Source of the DNA: Archilochus colubris
Lineage: Eukaryota > Chordata > Aves > Apodiformes > Trochilidae
DNA: 64,000 bases
Reading direction: 5' to 3'
Assembly (NCBI GenBank): GCA_023079485.1
Contig: CM041091.1
Location: forward strand, 32,882,146-32,946,145
Shown here piece after piece: positions 1-12,541 of this stretch. Both the position numbers and the translations under genes were made by a program. Below the pieces are notes generated by a model. That model was not told the DNA's origin, ran no database searches, and saw only the letters and a program-made list of their open reading frames with translations. Within the stretch, counting starts at the first letter, position 1. Every line of letters begins with the position of its first letter.

Positions 1-505
1 TGATCCTACAACTATGTCCCATTACCTGAGGCATTCCAGTGTCCTACAGGATGCTCTGCTTCAGTAAAGGATTCCTCCCTCTGTTCCATGTTATCTTCCA
101 GCAATCAGAGCACTTGTGAGATTGCTTCATCTCAGGAAACTGAGCTGCTTTATAAAGCAAGATGGTTTTCTCGCTGTGCCCACAAACAGCTGCTGAACCC
201 ACAAACACAACCTGAAATTCCTTCTGCTTATATTAACTGGGCTCAGAGCAACTCCTGTTCCAGGCATGGAGCATCCTACCTAATTGGGAATTCAGGCCAT
301 AAACTCAGAATTAAGCTAACAGAAATGTACAGCAATCCTAACAACATGAATGACTTTCACGAGGATTATAATTGAGTATATTACAATTTAAATCTTCTAT
401 GAATTCCTGAGCATTAGCTGAAGGTAGCATTAACTCTAAATAGGATTACTTTTTCTCTCTTTACAGATAAACAAAGCATAAGCCACATCCAAAACAGACA
501 ACACT
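1..505. other. Flank beyond UROS 3' end
   Basis: No exon or repeat family recognised. In human the next gene on this side is MMP21, but none of it is visible here. Confidence 0.4.
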
Positions 506-527
506 GTTATTAACAAAGATAAGGCAA

Positions 528-1156
528 TTTATTTCTCTGTTATTAAATCTTCCTTCTTAACAAGAACGGAACCCAAAATCTATCTTTTAAGACCTTGTAC
601 TGTGAAGACTTTTAGTGGCAATACCTGACCTGCTGTAAGCTCCACACAGTGCAACTTGACTGCAAGAGTTGTTCTGTTCCATTGAGAATCTATAATCATC
701 ATTTTAAACATAAATACTGGAAAAGCAGCACAATGAACAAGGAAGCTTTACAACAGAAAATGCTTAATTGTAAGGAGATTTTTCTTCTGCAAAAGATGCA
801 TGTGCAAAACTTCCTAGACAGAGAAATGAAACCCTTACCTTGTGTGCTAGGAGATACCTGAGGTGATTTGTTTCTTTCAGAATCTACTCTGCTGCAGATT
901 AACCTCTCACAACTAGTTTTCAAAGAACATCCACACAGAATATTTACTCTGCATAAGTGAGAAAACAGGGAATAGCTGATGCTTGAAAACATCCTGGACT
1001 AATTCAGCACTCCTTAGCTACCTAGATGCAAACTTCTAACACCAGGTCCTCACAAGGGCAGCATTGCACAATCCTGAGAAACACTTTCTTGCAAGACAAG
1101 AGGTCAGAAAAAACCTTCTAGAGCACCATATTCACCTTCAAATGCAGGCTGTGCTC
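528..1156 (-). other. UROS: UROS 3' UTR with likely poly(A) signal
   Basis: About 0.63 kb from the stop codon to an AATAAA on the minus strand (528-533), the only canonical signal seen in this stretch. Cleavage would fall near 505-515. The extent is inferred from the signal alone. Confidence 0.55.
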
Positions 1157-1300
1157 TTAGTTAGATAAACAGTCCTGTAGGTGAAGAGCTTTTTGGATCC
1201 CAGCAGCGAGGGCCTGGGGAGTGGGAGTCTCAGCAGTGCAGCTGCAGGGGATTCCTGCCCCTCCCAGGGCTTCAGCAGTTGTTGGGCCAATGGCAGCAAA
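1157..1300 (-). CDS. UROS: UROS exon 10 (last coding exon)
   Basis: 144 bp including the stop TAA (1159-1157), residues 222-268. Starts [12 protein letters not shown], then [18 protein letters not shown]. The tail after KAL (HLQDCLSN) differs from human. Acceptor ccttccag. Confidence 0.96.
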   Translation of the reverse strand, partial: FAAIGPTTAEALGGAGIPCSCTAETPTPQALAAGIQKALHLQDCLSN

Positions 1301-4300
1301 CTGGAAGGAGGTTGGTTGGAGTTACAATGGTGTTGTGTCAGCTCTCAGCTGCTCAGGTACAAACCCTTCCTCTTTGCTCACACTCTCAGCATGGCAGCTC
1401 CTATAGCTGCACTTCCCAACCTCTACAAACCACTCCAGGTTGAAGATTTTCAGTATTAAAAGCCTCTCAGTTGAGCTGCTTAGAAAAGATGGTTATGTCT
1501 CTCACCATTAAACAGTTGAAGCTCTCAGCCCCACAAAACAGGAGAAGTGAGAGGAATTTATTATGCCTCAGACTGTATCTGCTGATTCCAGCAAGAACTA
1601 CTCACCCTCTCACATCCCAAAAAGAAACTTAAGTCTGCAACCAGTGGAGAGGGGGTGTGCTGCTTGTGGCAAAAAATTCCAGGTGAAAACAGTTTCTCAG
1701 CTATATAACATTTGTTATAAACATTTTTTTTTCCTCAGCCATATAACTTTCAGACTCTCAGCTATATAACATTTGTGTTTGCTATAACCTGTCTTCTCAG
1801 AGACATAAACGCATAAGAGAAAATGAATGTTTCTAATGGGTGTAAAAACTTTCCTCTCTCTCATTTGCCCACCCCAGCCTTGCTCCCTATTTTATTTCAC
1901 CACTGTTAAAGAGCAGGTACCTTGATGTGGTCAATAAAATCCCCAGAGAGCTTCTGAATGTGCTGGAGGCAAAACTTGACACCAGATGGACTGAAGAACA
2001 CAACACTCACTGGAATTCCCTGAGTAGAAGCAACCACAGATTACTCACTCCTCCAGCAGTGCACCAGTGAGTCCAGTGCTTTCACATAACCCCCCTCAGC
2101 TGTCTCTGTGGGCAGGAAGTGTTTTTAGAGACAAGGAGCAGCAATTCAGCCAACAAAAAGGCTTTCCTGTGGTGCAGCCAGGACATACTACCACAGAATG
2201 CTGAAATCCAGGTATGACTACAACCAAATGCTTGGGCCACACAAGTGCTTGGTGATAAATGTCCAAATGTTCTGAAGCTGGACTCACTTTCCTGTTTAGC
2301 AAGAAAACTCAGCAAGTTATTTCCCTAAATCCATCCCCATCTACCTTAATTCTGCACATATTCTTCCCAGGACTCCTGGGGTTTACCCTCAGTTCTGCCT
2401 GCCCTGAGATGCTCTGGCAGAGATGAGGTGATGCTTCAAAACTGCTTTCTCAGAACAAACCTGCCTGAGGAAAGCAGCAGCAACCTTCTGTAGCCAGAAG
2501 AAAACTGCAACATTCTGCCTGGATTGAAGGTCCTGGTCCCTTGAGCTGCAGCCCCAAAGGAGATGCCTCCTCCTTTAGCATGATTTTTTTGTGTTAACAG
2601 CAAGATTACACTAATTCCACTCAAACTCCATCTGTTAGTTTTCAGCCAGCTTTAGCCCATGGGAACCATCAGCCTGGCACTTGAATGCAGGGCTGCTCAT
2701 TGTCTCTGTGTGCTAAAGAGGTAACCACAACATCATCAGTTAAAAACCAACTACAAAGGGCCTGAGAAACATTTTGTAACAGCTTTACACAGAAACCAAC
2801 ACCTAATTGCAGCAAGCAAGGAATTGCACAGAAAGAGTGCAGAAAGTTACATATTGACTCACTTTAATATCTGCTGTAAACTAAATAGCCTGGGATTAGA
2901 AATGCAGAACCCATCTGGAGCAATCTATCAGTCAGACTAACCATGCCATAACCTTTTAGGATCTCTTTAAAAAGAACTTTAAAATCAATATGTAATTTAA
3001 CAGACATTAATGCAGAGTTTACAAAGAGCTGGAACGAGCTCAAGGAGGCCAAGCTCTGTGAGAAGGAAAGCCTGCATTTTAACTAAAATGATCATGTAGA
3101 AGTGGAATATGCAGAAAGCCAATCTTGAAAAGGTGAAAACAATTATTAGTAGCTTCAAATCTGTCACTATGCACTGACCCTTTCTTAATGATACTTACTG
3201 ATTAGTTTCAAAGAGAGAAAAACAATCCTAGCAAATATATCTCAGTATCACAGAATCACTGAATGGTTTGGGTTGGAAAGGACCTTAAAGATCACTGAGT
3301 TCCAACCCCCTGCATGAGCAGGGACACCTCCTACCAGCCCAGTTTGCTCCAAGCCCCATCCAACTTGGCAACATCTCACTTGGAATGAGAATACTTGAAG
3401 TGAGATCATTAACACAGAGACCAGAGAATGGGAGAACAGTGAAGGGCACATTTTATACTACTGAGTTCTGGTTTGCAATATCCAGCAAAGATGTCCAGTG
3501 ATCCATCCCTTACACTAACAAAAATTAATAATAAAACTGTTCATCAATATCCTTGCTAAATGCAGTTTATGACATGGTTTTATTTAAAGAGCAGCCTTGT
3601 ATTGCTCAAAAAGTGAAAGGTTTTGTTTTCTCCTGTGTGTTTCAGGATTGTTTGCAACTGCAATAACAAATAACTGAGGGACTGATTCTCTGAAACTTTT
3701 ACTAAGTTTCAGAGTAGTGAACAGTGCTAGTAGTGAACAGGGAAATGAACCAAGAAGCCTATGCAACATATTCTTGTATCACTACAAATATAATTTACAG
3801 AGAGACCAAAAAAAAATAGTATACTCTGCCCTGTATTATCACTAAATTGAAAATTCTAATTATGAATATGGAAAATTCACCTGTTGTGAGAAGTAACTGC
3901 TTAAAGATTCTTGCAGGTCAGGGTGTTGGGTGGTTTCATAAATAGTAAGGCTTTCCAGAGGTATACCTGGAACAGAGTTGCATTCGTTTGTATTATTTCT
4001 ATAAATCATTCTCAACATACTAATTGCACTTAAGTGTATTATTTCAGGCTAAGAAGATACAGACAACATTTTGTGAAGGATTTGTAGGTATTTCCAGAAT
4101 TGCAAGACAGGAGGATCTTGCAGCACAGTGGCAGATCTTGCCCCATTTCTGTGAGGAGGTGACTTCCCACCTCACAGAGGAGAAGGCAAGTGAAGAACAA
4201 AGCAAGAAACCTTGCTCAGGGCATGCTGCAGCTCAGTCCCAGGGCAGCAATTGAACCTCGCAGTTTTCACTCACATCCTCTAACTTTTAGCCAACATAAC

Positions 4301-7300
4301 AGCAAATTCAGTTTTTACATATTCAGATTTGGTTCACAAGCTTTAGATACCCCTGTTCTCAGAACTGAGTCATTAAAATGAAGCTCCAAGGGAAGTCCAA
4401 CCTTTTTCTCTCAGTACTGTAGGAAGCACTTCTCTTTTCAGGGCTCCACAAGGAAAAAGAAGAGCTGAGGAATCAGGTTTCTCTCCTGTAAACACACAAA
4501 CAAGAGCTTCAATTAACTTATGCCTTCATTAAAGGGTAAACATGAGACTTTCAATACATTTTAAAGGTATCAAATGTTGAACACTACAGTAAATGCTGCA
4601 TCCTTCATCACAGGCACAGCCCTAAGATAACTGAAAACATTTGCAGTGCAACTGCATCCACAATTCAGAGGACAGAGGCTGCTTTGCATGTAAATTAAAA
4701 ATTATTCCATAACTATAATATGAATACATTGGCTAAAAAGATCTCACAAGAGATAAGCTGCATTTCTATTCCCCTTGCCATGCTACAAAGCTCAAGTACT
4801 GTGCAAGATCTCCCCTCCTCCTCAGAAACACAATCTTCCTCCATTTTGTATTGAAGATTTTAGTCCCATGCAATATGTAGCAGATTGCTCTGTATGAGAC
4901 AAAGAAGAGGACAGAAATCCTGTGCTCAAACTATCAGCCTATCCAAAAGTCTTATTTTCTTCCATCCCCAAGGAAAAATTATTCCACTTCTAGGGTGGTT
5001 GGGGGTATCAACACTTGCTCTTGACCTTTAAAATGGAAGTGGCCTCCAAGTTTTTTGTTCCAACTGGCAACACACAAGAAACCTCAGGAAACAGTGGAAG
5101 CACCTTTCAGATAAATGGCTGTCCAGAACTCCTGAGAGACTGCAATGTCCATAAGTTTGGTATGTTTCTAATATCTTATCAGAGAAGTAAACAAAATCTG
5201 CTTAAAAAATACCATGAGTAATAGTGTTCACATCACCATCTCTTGGGTTGCATCTTCTCCCAAGAGTTTGTAATAGTGTGAGAGATGTCTCAGGGGAAAA
5301 GCATGGGAAAAATCAAATGGAAAGACCTAGTAGGAGTCACCACAGATATTTTTGTCTGTCCTAATTGCACACTGAAGTACTACTGGAAGCCAGAGATATG
5401 TTAGTAATAAATTCCAGAAAGTGTCAACTTGAGACAGGACAGAATGTGAAAGAGATTTTAAAAGAGTAAGATACAACCTAAATATTCCAGCTTGAGCCCC
5501 CCTATACAACTCACATCAGTAGGCCTGAATACAAGCAGTGGCCCTAATGGTTTCCCTGCTTCTGTAACCAACACAAACTAAAACCAACTAAAAGATATTT
5601 GCCTTGAGAAGACAGTAAATCTAGCTAGCTAGCTGAAGAGCAAATCCCTCTATTTTCCCAATCAGGTTGAAGTGGGTAGCAAAGCACAGAAGGTGCCTAA
5701 CAGAAGAAACACCATTGTTCCAGATTTTATTATTTTGACCATAAATTATAATGCTATTAAAAATTGAGAGGTATTCTTTTAACTTACTTCTCATTTTGTG
5801 CACAAACTAAGGTAAATACATACATAACAGGGAACATGATGTAATTTAATCTGTACTTCAGAGGTTTATAAACCACTTGATGAACTGAAAGTGCATAAAC
5901 ATCCACAATCCAGTCAATCATCAAGCAGGATTGGAGGGATCAACACCAGCCAGGCTCCAAGGGTTAGAATTCACTGCTTGGTTATCAAAACTGAAAGGTG
6001 TTCAAAGGCAATGTTAATTTTTATTATTTTATTTTATTTTATTTGCAAGGCCAATGGCAGCTTTGCAGCACTGTGTTAATTTAAACAACCTCCTGGTGTT
6101 CTGCTTGGAAACCACCCTGGGGATACTCTGGGAAGGGCTGTAAAACACACAGATCCCTCCTTCCCTGTGGTCTCTGGATCCAACTTCTTCTCTGCTGCCA
6201 CCAGGAAGCGCTGTGCCAGCTCCTGGCTCCGGGAAGCAGCTCCCAAGGGAGGAGGAAGAGCCAGGATGATTCTCCACTGGACTGAGGAATAACCAGGAGG
6301 AGGTCACTGGCAGGAGCTGTGCCACTCACAAGTTCCCCACCCAAGGATTTCCCACCCCCTCAGTACTTACACCTGATCCTGGTTCTTTTCAAGTTCATAT
6401 AACAAAAGACAAGTATTTTTCTCATCTCCTTTCCCCCCCAAAAAACACCCCCAAGCCCTTCTGCAAACTGGCAAACATTGATTCATTACCAGAAGTAGAT
6501 TTCCTAGCACTAAAAAGTGAGCTAAAATCTGTCCTTGTTTTAAAATATCTGTTGGAAGAGTAGGTGTGGGTTATTCTTCACCTATGGCAAACTTGTGTTG
6601 AAAATTTCATTTTTAATTTTCAGAATCTTTTTCTTTAATCTTGTTTTGGCAGCTATCATTATTACCATTCAATATTTCACTTCACTAAAATATTTTATTT
6701 GCCAAGTGAAATACAGAGCACTTTGCTCATAAAAAACATCACTTGCCTGCTCCAATCCATTTTCTTTTACCTATAAATCTCTGCTCCCACACACACTGTG
6801 CTACTCATCACTCACTTTCATATCTAATGTTATGCCTAGCAGTCAAAAAATAACACAGCAGGGCTCTTGACATCATTTCCAGCACTGAAGCACCTAGCAC
6901 CTTGTTCAGCAAATTCCTAAAGTGTGGTCAGCAAGTAGGGTTTGAAAGCAGTGCAGTAATCCATCCAACTTCTAGAATAACTGCACCAACTGGTACTTGT
7001 GTCTCTGACCAGGGCAAGCCAAAGGCAGACTATTTACCTTGCCTGGCTGGAAAAAACAGCTTTTCAGAGCCTTGATCCTTCTTTATTCCTTCAGTGGACA
7101 CTGCAAGAACATCAACATGAAGGTTTCTGCTTCCCTTTTTACATTTTGGGCAGAAAGTCCTTCAGTGAATGATGAATCTTTCTGTCAGACTGAAAGTTCC
7201 CCTCTAATTCAAGTAGAGAAGCTCCACTGCCCAGCTCTGTTTTCTCTCCTGATGCACCCCAGGCTGAATAAAAATACAGAGAAGGATCCTCCAGCTAACA

Positions 7301-10300
7301 GGCTGCTGCTGAGACACCGAAACTTTGGTGTCATTTTAGCAATTAGAGAGATTATTTTAGCAATGAGTTTTAGAGAGCTCGGGGACTAAATCTGCATGGG
7401 ACAGTGGGGACCAAAATTATTTTGGTGACTGTTCCTTCCAGCCCTGCTGAAAAACTGATTCCTCTAACACTACATGATCATCCTGAGGAAAGGACTTCCC
7501 CTCATCTGTAAACTAAAAATTCCCCAGCATCAACTGGTTTGAAGTAAGGAAAGTCAGGTCACCCAGAGCTGACAGCACACCTACAGTCCCTGTCATTTAA
7601 ATCCTAGGATTAATCAGCAATTTCCAGTCTTTACAGCTCTGATCACTTACTTAAAAACTACCATGTCTACTGGGTCATACAAAAATATTAGCTAATTACA
7701 GAGCCTAAGATTTCATGTGAATTAATATTTTGTACAGGTATTTAAAAGTATTTTGTTTTCTCTTTTAGACATATCACCCCCATTCCCAGCAGCTGAATGC
7801 TACTTCTACTTAGAAGAGATCTATGCAGGATGTGCTTCTCTGCTTCAGTGTACACTCCATTTTATTCACAGGAAACTCTGAATCAATGGAAGGTAAATAG
7901 ATTTTAAATACTTACTAGAGCAAATATATTGAGCTAATTTTTCAGCATTTCCAGACTTTTCTCCTTGTGGAGTAAGGCCAATTTCTTCCACTGTGACCAA
8001 AAGCAGCAAAGAAAAACAATGAAATCAATGAGAATGATTCAGATTTATTGCCCCAGAAACAAGGGTTGAAGTGGGAGACAGAAGCTGACCCAAGCTCTCA
8101 AATGCTTCTTTGAAAAGCATAAAAACAGAGCACTTGAAGTAGCCACAAAAATAATTACTCTTTTAGTAAACTAAAATCTACTTTGCATTTCATTATGCAC
8201 ATAAAGTACATATTGCACATAAAGTACATCAGATGAAACCCAATGGCAAGACAAATAAAGCTGAGCCACTGAGGTCAAAGAGATTTAAATTGCTGACTTT
8301 GTATAATCTCAATCCTGTTTTAGCCCCCTTCATCCAATTTCATTTTCCAAAACCACATGCAAATCAAAACCACAGGGGGGTTATTTCTTTTTTGACCAAT
8401 TTTTTTAAGTAGTTACCATCACATAATAATAAAAGTAATGGAAAATAAAAAAGTAGCTGAAATAAGGTGTATAGCTCTGAAGTGCACACCATTTGCTCTT
8501 CTCAAAATTACCCACTTACAAAACTTCCCCATAGTTCTTTTTAAAGCCCCCTGAACAGCAGCTAATATTCCAAAAATTGTCCTGACAAGACAGATTTACC
8601 TCAGACTTCTTTTTTTCAGACCCCATCTTACCTAGGGAAGCTGTAGCTTTTCCTACCACATAAGCTGGTTTGGTATTCCATCTTTGTCTGAGAGATTTTG
8701 ACCAGGCTGAAAAACATTAAATTAAATTTAAACATGTGGCAACATAATATGAATGCTAAATCCCTCTTTGGACTTCTGTTTAATCTACAAATTCTGCAGA
8801 ACAATAATAACTAATACTTCACTACACATTTCAGCAAATCTGGATGTACAAAATGAATTTTTAATGTATTTTTTTTTTCTCCTTGTGCAAACAGCAATCT
8901 ACAGCATGTTTTTAAAAGTCCTGTTTGGGTAAACAATTCTTGGCTGCTTTCCTTAAGTAGCATTTTTAATGTGTATTTGCCCTATGCCAGATAAAAAGCA
9001 ACTTGCAATGTTCATTTCTGTTCTGGCACTAAGAACATAAAAAAGCATCAAAACTCATAGGGAAAACCAGCACATAGTGCAAAGGGAGATTTAGATACAC
9101 AGTGTTTTAAAACTGAAAGCTTAGGCAAAACCCAAATATAATCTCCTCTGACAACAAATAAAGGGTAAAAACCTGGACCCATGCACTGCAGAACTCTAAA
9201 ACACAACTCTTTGTAATAAAAGAAAAATACAGAAACTCATTAGATTTTAAAGAAACACCCAAACCAAGATATCATCTCAGAAATAAAAAGTACCAGAGAC
9301 TAAAATAAAATTACCAGGAAATGGTTTTCCTTTTTCAGGCAGTAAATGTGTTACAGATTACACATCTTGGATCTAATGGGGTTGTCCCTGCCTGTGGCAG
9401 AGGGGTTGGAACCAGAGGATCTTAGAGATTCCTACCAACCCTGGAAATTCTGTAATTCTGTGATCCAGATACCTGATCCCTATGTGCCTGAAATACTGAT
9501 GTGCCAACAATAAATCTGCTACAGTCTTTTACTGTCTTGTCTTAAACTAGTGCAGCACAAGACACCAAGTTTCTTTCTAGTATTCTTAGGAAAAAAAAAA
9601 AACAAAAAAACTCAAACAGAAACTAAAGCAGTAAAAATAAGTAAAATTAGAAAAAAAAAAAAATCAGAGGAAATTATTGTAAAGAAGGAAAAGGAGAAGT
9701 ATTACCTTTGAAAGGAACCCAAACAGGAACTAAAGACTCATTTTATTGATTAAAATACCTACTTTGGCAGTTTGCAAAATTCCTAATCAAGACTAGGGAT
9801 GAGCTCTGGATAAGAGATTAAAAAACTCCTAAAATAGAGCTTTCTGCTACTGAAAATGCTAGAATAAGCTGACACTGCATTCACTGCTTACTCAAGAGTG
9901 TGACCCTACTCACTGAGCAGTATGATTGCAGCCTCAGTAAGGAGCAGATTCAGCAATGACACAATTTAAGTGCACATGGGAGTTACCACTTAGCATAAGA
10001 ATTCAGAAGAGTTCAGAAGGATTTTCTAGATCATTGGTATGGTAATTTCTATTTTGTGCTCTACAGGGTTCTAACTCATAACTAATCTCTTGGCTTTTAA
10101 GTATCACCATTTCTTCCTGGCTTTTTAGCTAATGCATAATTCACTTGAGACCTTTTATAGCCAAGAAAGAAAAATCTTTTTTTTCTGGAAGGCTCACTAC
10201 CAAGTCCACAGAAGCAGCAGCCAGTCTCTACAAAATGCATCTGTCTCTAAGGGAGGGAAATAGTTAGAAACCATAACCAGGGACTGCAGCAAAATGTTCC

Positions 10301-12527
10301 TCATGCCTCAGTGTTTCTGACAACTCCTGTTTGACAAGGATAACCACAACTGAAAAACTCACAGTAATTCATAATCTGCACCTAAAGCTCTTTCCTTCAT
10401 TTTCTAACATTACAAGTGCAGAAAACCCAACCCTCAATCCCTCACAAGCTCAATTTTGATCTTCATGATTTCAAAAGAACTGAGAGACAACTTGTTTAGA
10501 AGACACACTCCAATTGCTGACTGGTGGATGAAGTAAGATTACAAACCTCACAAAATACTGAAAGACTAAGAAAGACTACATAAAAACTCACCTTCATTTT
10601 TAGTATTGTCTTTTAAACATAGCTTGATGGCTTCCAGTGCTCTTGGACTGGTAAAAACTAGGCCTCCATAACACTCTGGATTAGACAGCTACTTATAAAC
10701 AGCAAGCAAATAAAAGAAAATAATAAATAAATACATAAATACATTCATAAATAAATTCTTTATAATCTTATGAGGAACAAAACAGCTTCAATACATGTCT
10801 GAAACTGAAAAGGGCAAACATTTCACTACCATCAGTAGCCAGGGTATTCATAAGTGATACACAACAAACCTCAAATTCAGAACAAAACCTGCACAGATTC
10901 TACTAATTCTGAGAATCTTTAGGAAACAGCAAGGATTCCTGTCACTGAAATAAGATGGAAGAACAGGCAAATGACATAGGAGGACTTAAAAATTACTTCC
11001 AAGAACTGTTATTCCAGGTAGTAACAGAGAGGGTACTACCCAGCCAGCTGGTTGCCTCCTCAAGAGACAGATAAGGAGAAGGCTCTCAAAGACCAGTACA
11101 ATAAAAAGTGTTCTTGGATCACTAAATGCAGATCATGATACATTTAAATGTCTGACAAAGTTTAGTGGTGTTGCAGATTGTCAGTAAAGGAAAATCTTGG
11201 AAAATCTTTCCAAATTTCAAGAAAATACATGTACTGAAGAAGGTGTAGAAAGATGACATCAATTGTGCAGCTTTATTGCATGCAAACAGAGGGTGCAGCA
11301 CACAATTTTAATACAATTCAAGGGTGGACTTCAAGTAAAGCTGTCACTGCAGCTTTCTGATTTTTTTGTTGTGAGAAGATGCCAGAATCCCTGTGACTAC
11401 CTGCAGCCCACTGATCTCATTGTGAATTCTAGCTGACCAACATATTTGTTTAACAAGCATGAACACCAGCTTGATTTGTATGAGATAGTGGTAGGTGTTG
11501 TAAACAGAATTGTGTTTGAGCAAACAATAAAAGTGGAAGAGCAAAGGGCAGCAGCCTTATTAAATCAAGGTAGGACACAGCACCTTGGCAACCATGGCCT
11601 GAATTCTGTTGAAATATAAGGCAACTGAAACAATGGGAAACATACCTTTTCAAATAAGCTTTCAAGAGATACGAATTCAAATGACAAAACTGGAATCAAA
11701 GTTGCTTCAAATCCATATAATCCCAATTCCTGTATGTAAAAAAAGTTTACAGCTCTTGAAATAGATTTCAAACGGGGTTTTTTTTTTCTTTTTCAAAGAA
11801 TAAGCCAAGTAAACACAAATGTATCTTTCAACTACAGTAAGATATGATGCCATCTTATTTGCTTTTCCTAATGAATCTAGTTTGTTAGTTAATTGGGATT
11901 ACAACATATTCCTAAACAGCTGTGGAACCCAGAGTTCTTACATAGCTACTGAATAGTTACAGCACACACTGCCACATAACCCTTAGGTCCCCCTGTGACA
12001 AAGGATCCTGCAAACATTCCTGCACATCTGTGTAACATTCTGAAGTCAAGAGAACTGCTCTTAGGAGTAAGAGCTACTCACACAACTAAAGGCAACAGCA
12101 GAAAGGACCAAAACAAGTAACCTCTTTTTCACATTCTATTCCCAGTAAGACAACCACCATTTTTGGTAATCATAATTCTATCCACATGAACATAATCAGT
12201 ACTAATTAATCAAAATGCAGTTGTTTTAATATCAGCACTTTGGTGGGAGCTTTAACAGTGAATTCAGTATGAATAACTAATATATTTTTTTCAGGACCAG
12301 CAAATTTTCCAGCAGGTGTTTTTCTTAGCAACATTTCAGACATGTCCTCCTAATTTTGATTAAACACCTTTTTCACTTTCAACAGCCACAGTCATCTGTC
12401 TTGCTGGATGTATTATTTAACAGTGAAGTGACAAAACTCCTTACTTTATAAAAAGTTTACTCACTTTAATATACGGATCCGGCCCCGAATCTTTCTCTTT
12501 GGGATCCTTCAGCAACAGAACCTTCAT
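1157..12527 (-). CDS. UROS: Uroporphyrinogen-III synthase, complete coding region in 9 exons
   Basis: The enzyme closes linear hydroxymethylbilane with inversion of ring D to give uroporphyrinogen III, the fourth step of heme synthesis in the cytosol (established). Coding exons in transcript order are 12527-12465, 11729-11646, 10688-10592, 8706-8632, 7990-7916, 4485-4402, 3966-3881, 2019-1921 and 1300-1157. They sum to 807 bp, or 268 residues against 265 in human. All introns are GT-AG with matching phases. The protein starts MKVLLLKD and holds [43 protein letters not shown] and [10 protein letters not shown], in the order known for the family. Cys73, the site of the common human porphyria change C73R, is kept, as are Thr103 and the Tyr of TIYET (residue 169). 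Orientation head to head with BCCIP matches human 10q26. The gene appears intact. Confidence 0.97.
1301..1920 (-). other. UROS: UROS intron 9
   Basis: Non-coding. Holds an imperfect short duplication (about 1694 and 1755) sharing the 20-mer ctcagctatataacatttgt. Nothing else recognised. Confidence 0.6.
1921..2019 (-). CDS. UROS: UROS exon 9
   Basis: 99 bp, 33 whole codons, residues 189-221. Contains [20 protein letters not shown]; the FFSPSG loop is a family signature. Acceptor ctactcag, donor ATCAAG|gtacct. Confidence 0.96.
2020..3880 (-). other. UROS: UROS intron 8
   Basis: Non-coding. Contains the CR1 fragment at 3246-3372. The other open frames here are short and have no family resemblance. 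Confidence 0.6.
3246..3372 (-). mobile_element. CR1 LINE 3'-end fragment
   Basis: Read on the minus strand it ends with the CR1 tail (guided by ggttggaaaggaccttaaag and the octamer-like cacagaatcactgaatgg). It is 5'-truncated, as is usual for CR1, and carries no coding part. It is diverged from the young copies in this window. Confidence 0.85.
3881..3966 (-). CDS. UROS: UROS exon 8
   Basis: 86 bp, residues 160-188. [11 protein letters not shown] aligns with human IAMESITVYQT and keeps the conserved Tyr. Acceptor ctgttccag, donor CAACAG|gtgaat. Confidence 0.94.
4402..4485 (-). CDS. UROS: UROS exon 7
   Basis: 84 bp, residues 132-159. Contains [17 protein letters not shown], matching the human LLFPCGNLKRE block. 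One residue longer than human between Arg132 and LLFPCG. Acceptor tttacag, donor AAAAAG|gttgga, a weaker donor than its neighbours. Confidence 0.94.
4486..7915 (-). other. UROS: UROS intron 6
   Basis: Largest internal UROS intron, 3.4 kb. It includes an (ATTTT)n run at 6016-6044 and a slightly GC-richer patch near 6.1-6.35 kb. No exon or transposon was recognised. Confidence 0.55.
6016..6044. repeat. (ATTTT)n microsatellite
   Basis: Short run of tattttattttattttattt inside UROS intron 6. Confidence 0.8.
7916..7990 (-). CDS. UROS: UROS exon 6
   Basis: 75 bp, residues 107-131, reading [20 protein letters not shown] then QYICS. The GNAEKLA core is shared with human. Acceptor ggtcacag, donor TCTA|gtaagt. 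Confidence 0.95.
8632..8706 (-). CDS. UROS: UROS exon 5
   Basis: 75 bp, residues 82-106 with split codons at both ends. Contains [16 protein letters not shown]; Thr103 is one of the conserved residues lining the active-site cleft. Acceptor tttttcag, donor CCTAG|gtaaga. Confidence 0.95.
8707..10591 (-). other. UROS: UROS intron 4
   Basis: Non-coding, AT-rich, with two poly(A) runs near 9590-9660 and the CR1 piece at 9368-9470. Confidence 0.55.
9368..9470 (+). mobile_element. CR1 LINE 3'-end fragment, old
   Basis: Plus-strand CR1 tail: a ggttggaaccagaggatctt block followed by aattctgtaattctgtgat, a decayed form of the octamer repeat that ends CR1 elements. No coding content. Confidence 0.8.
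10592..10688 (-). CDS. UROS: UROS exon 4
   Basis: 97 bp, residues 50-81 plus one base. Contains [14 protein letters not shown] and the conserved Cys73 in KLCLKD. Acceptor ataagtag, donor ATGAAG|gtgagt. Confidence 0.96.
10711..10760. repeat. AT-rich (ATAA/ACATAAAT) low-complexity repeat
   Basis: aataataaataaatacataa followed by further copies of acataaat/tcataaat, in UROS intron 3 just upstream of exon 4. Confidence 0.6.
11646..11729 (-). CDS. UROS: UROS exon 3
   Basis: 84 bp, phase 0 at both ends, residues 22-49. The peptide [19 protein letters not shown] is almost the same as human, and it gave the first identification of this gene. Acceptor tacag, donor AAAAG|gtatg. Confidence 0.97.
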
Positions 12528-12541
12528 TGTTTAACAAATAA
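12465..12541 (-). CDS. UROS: UROS exon 2 (first coding exon)
   Basis: Encodes residues 1-21, ending in DPYIK. The acceptor cttttgcag precedes 14 nt of 5' UTR, then ATG at 12527. The donor AAA|gtgagt follows. The ATG sits just inside the exon, so the 5' UTR must continue in an upstream exon near the CpG island. Confidence 0.95.

Noticed and set aside
1..505. MMP21, the expected neighbour beyond UROS
   Set aside because: No matrix-metalloprotease motif found in any frame; it must lie outside the window.
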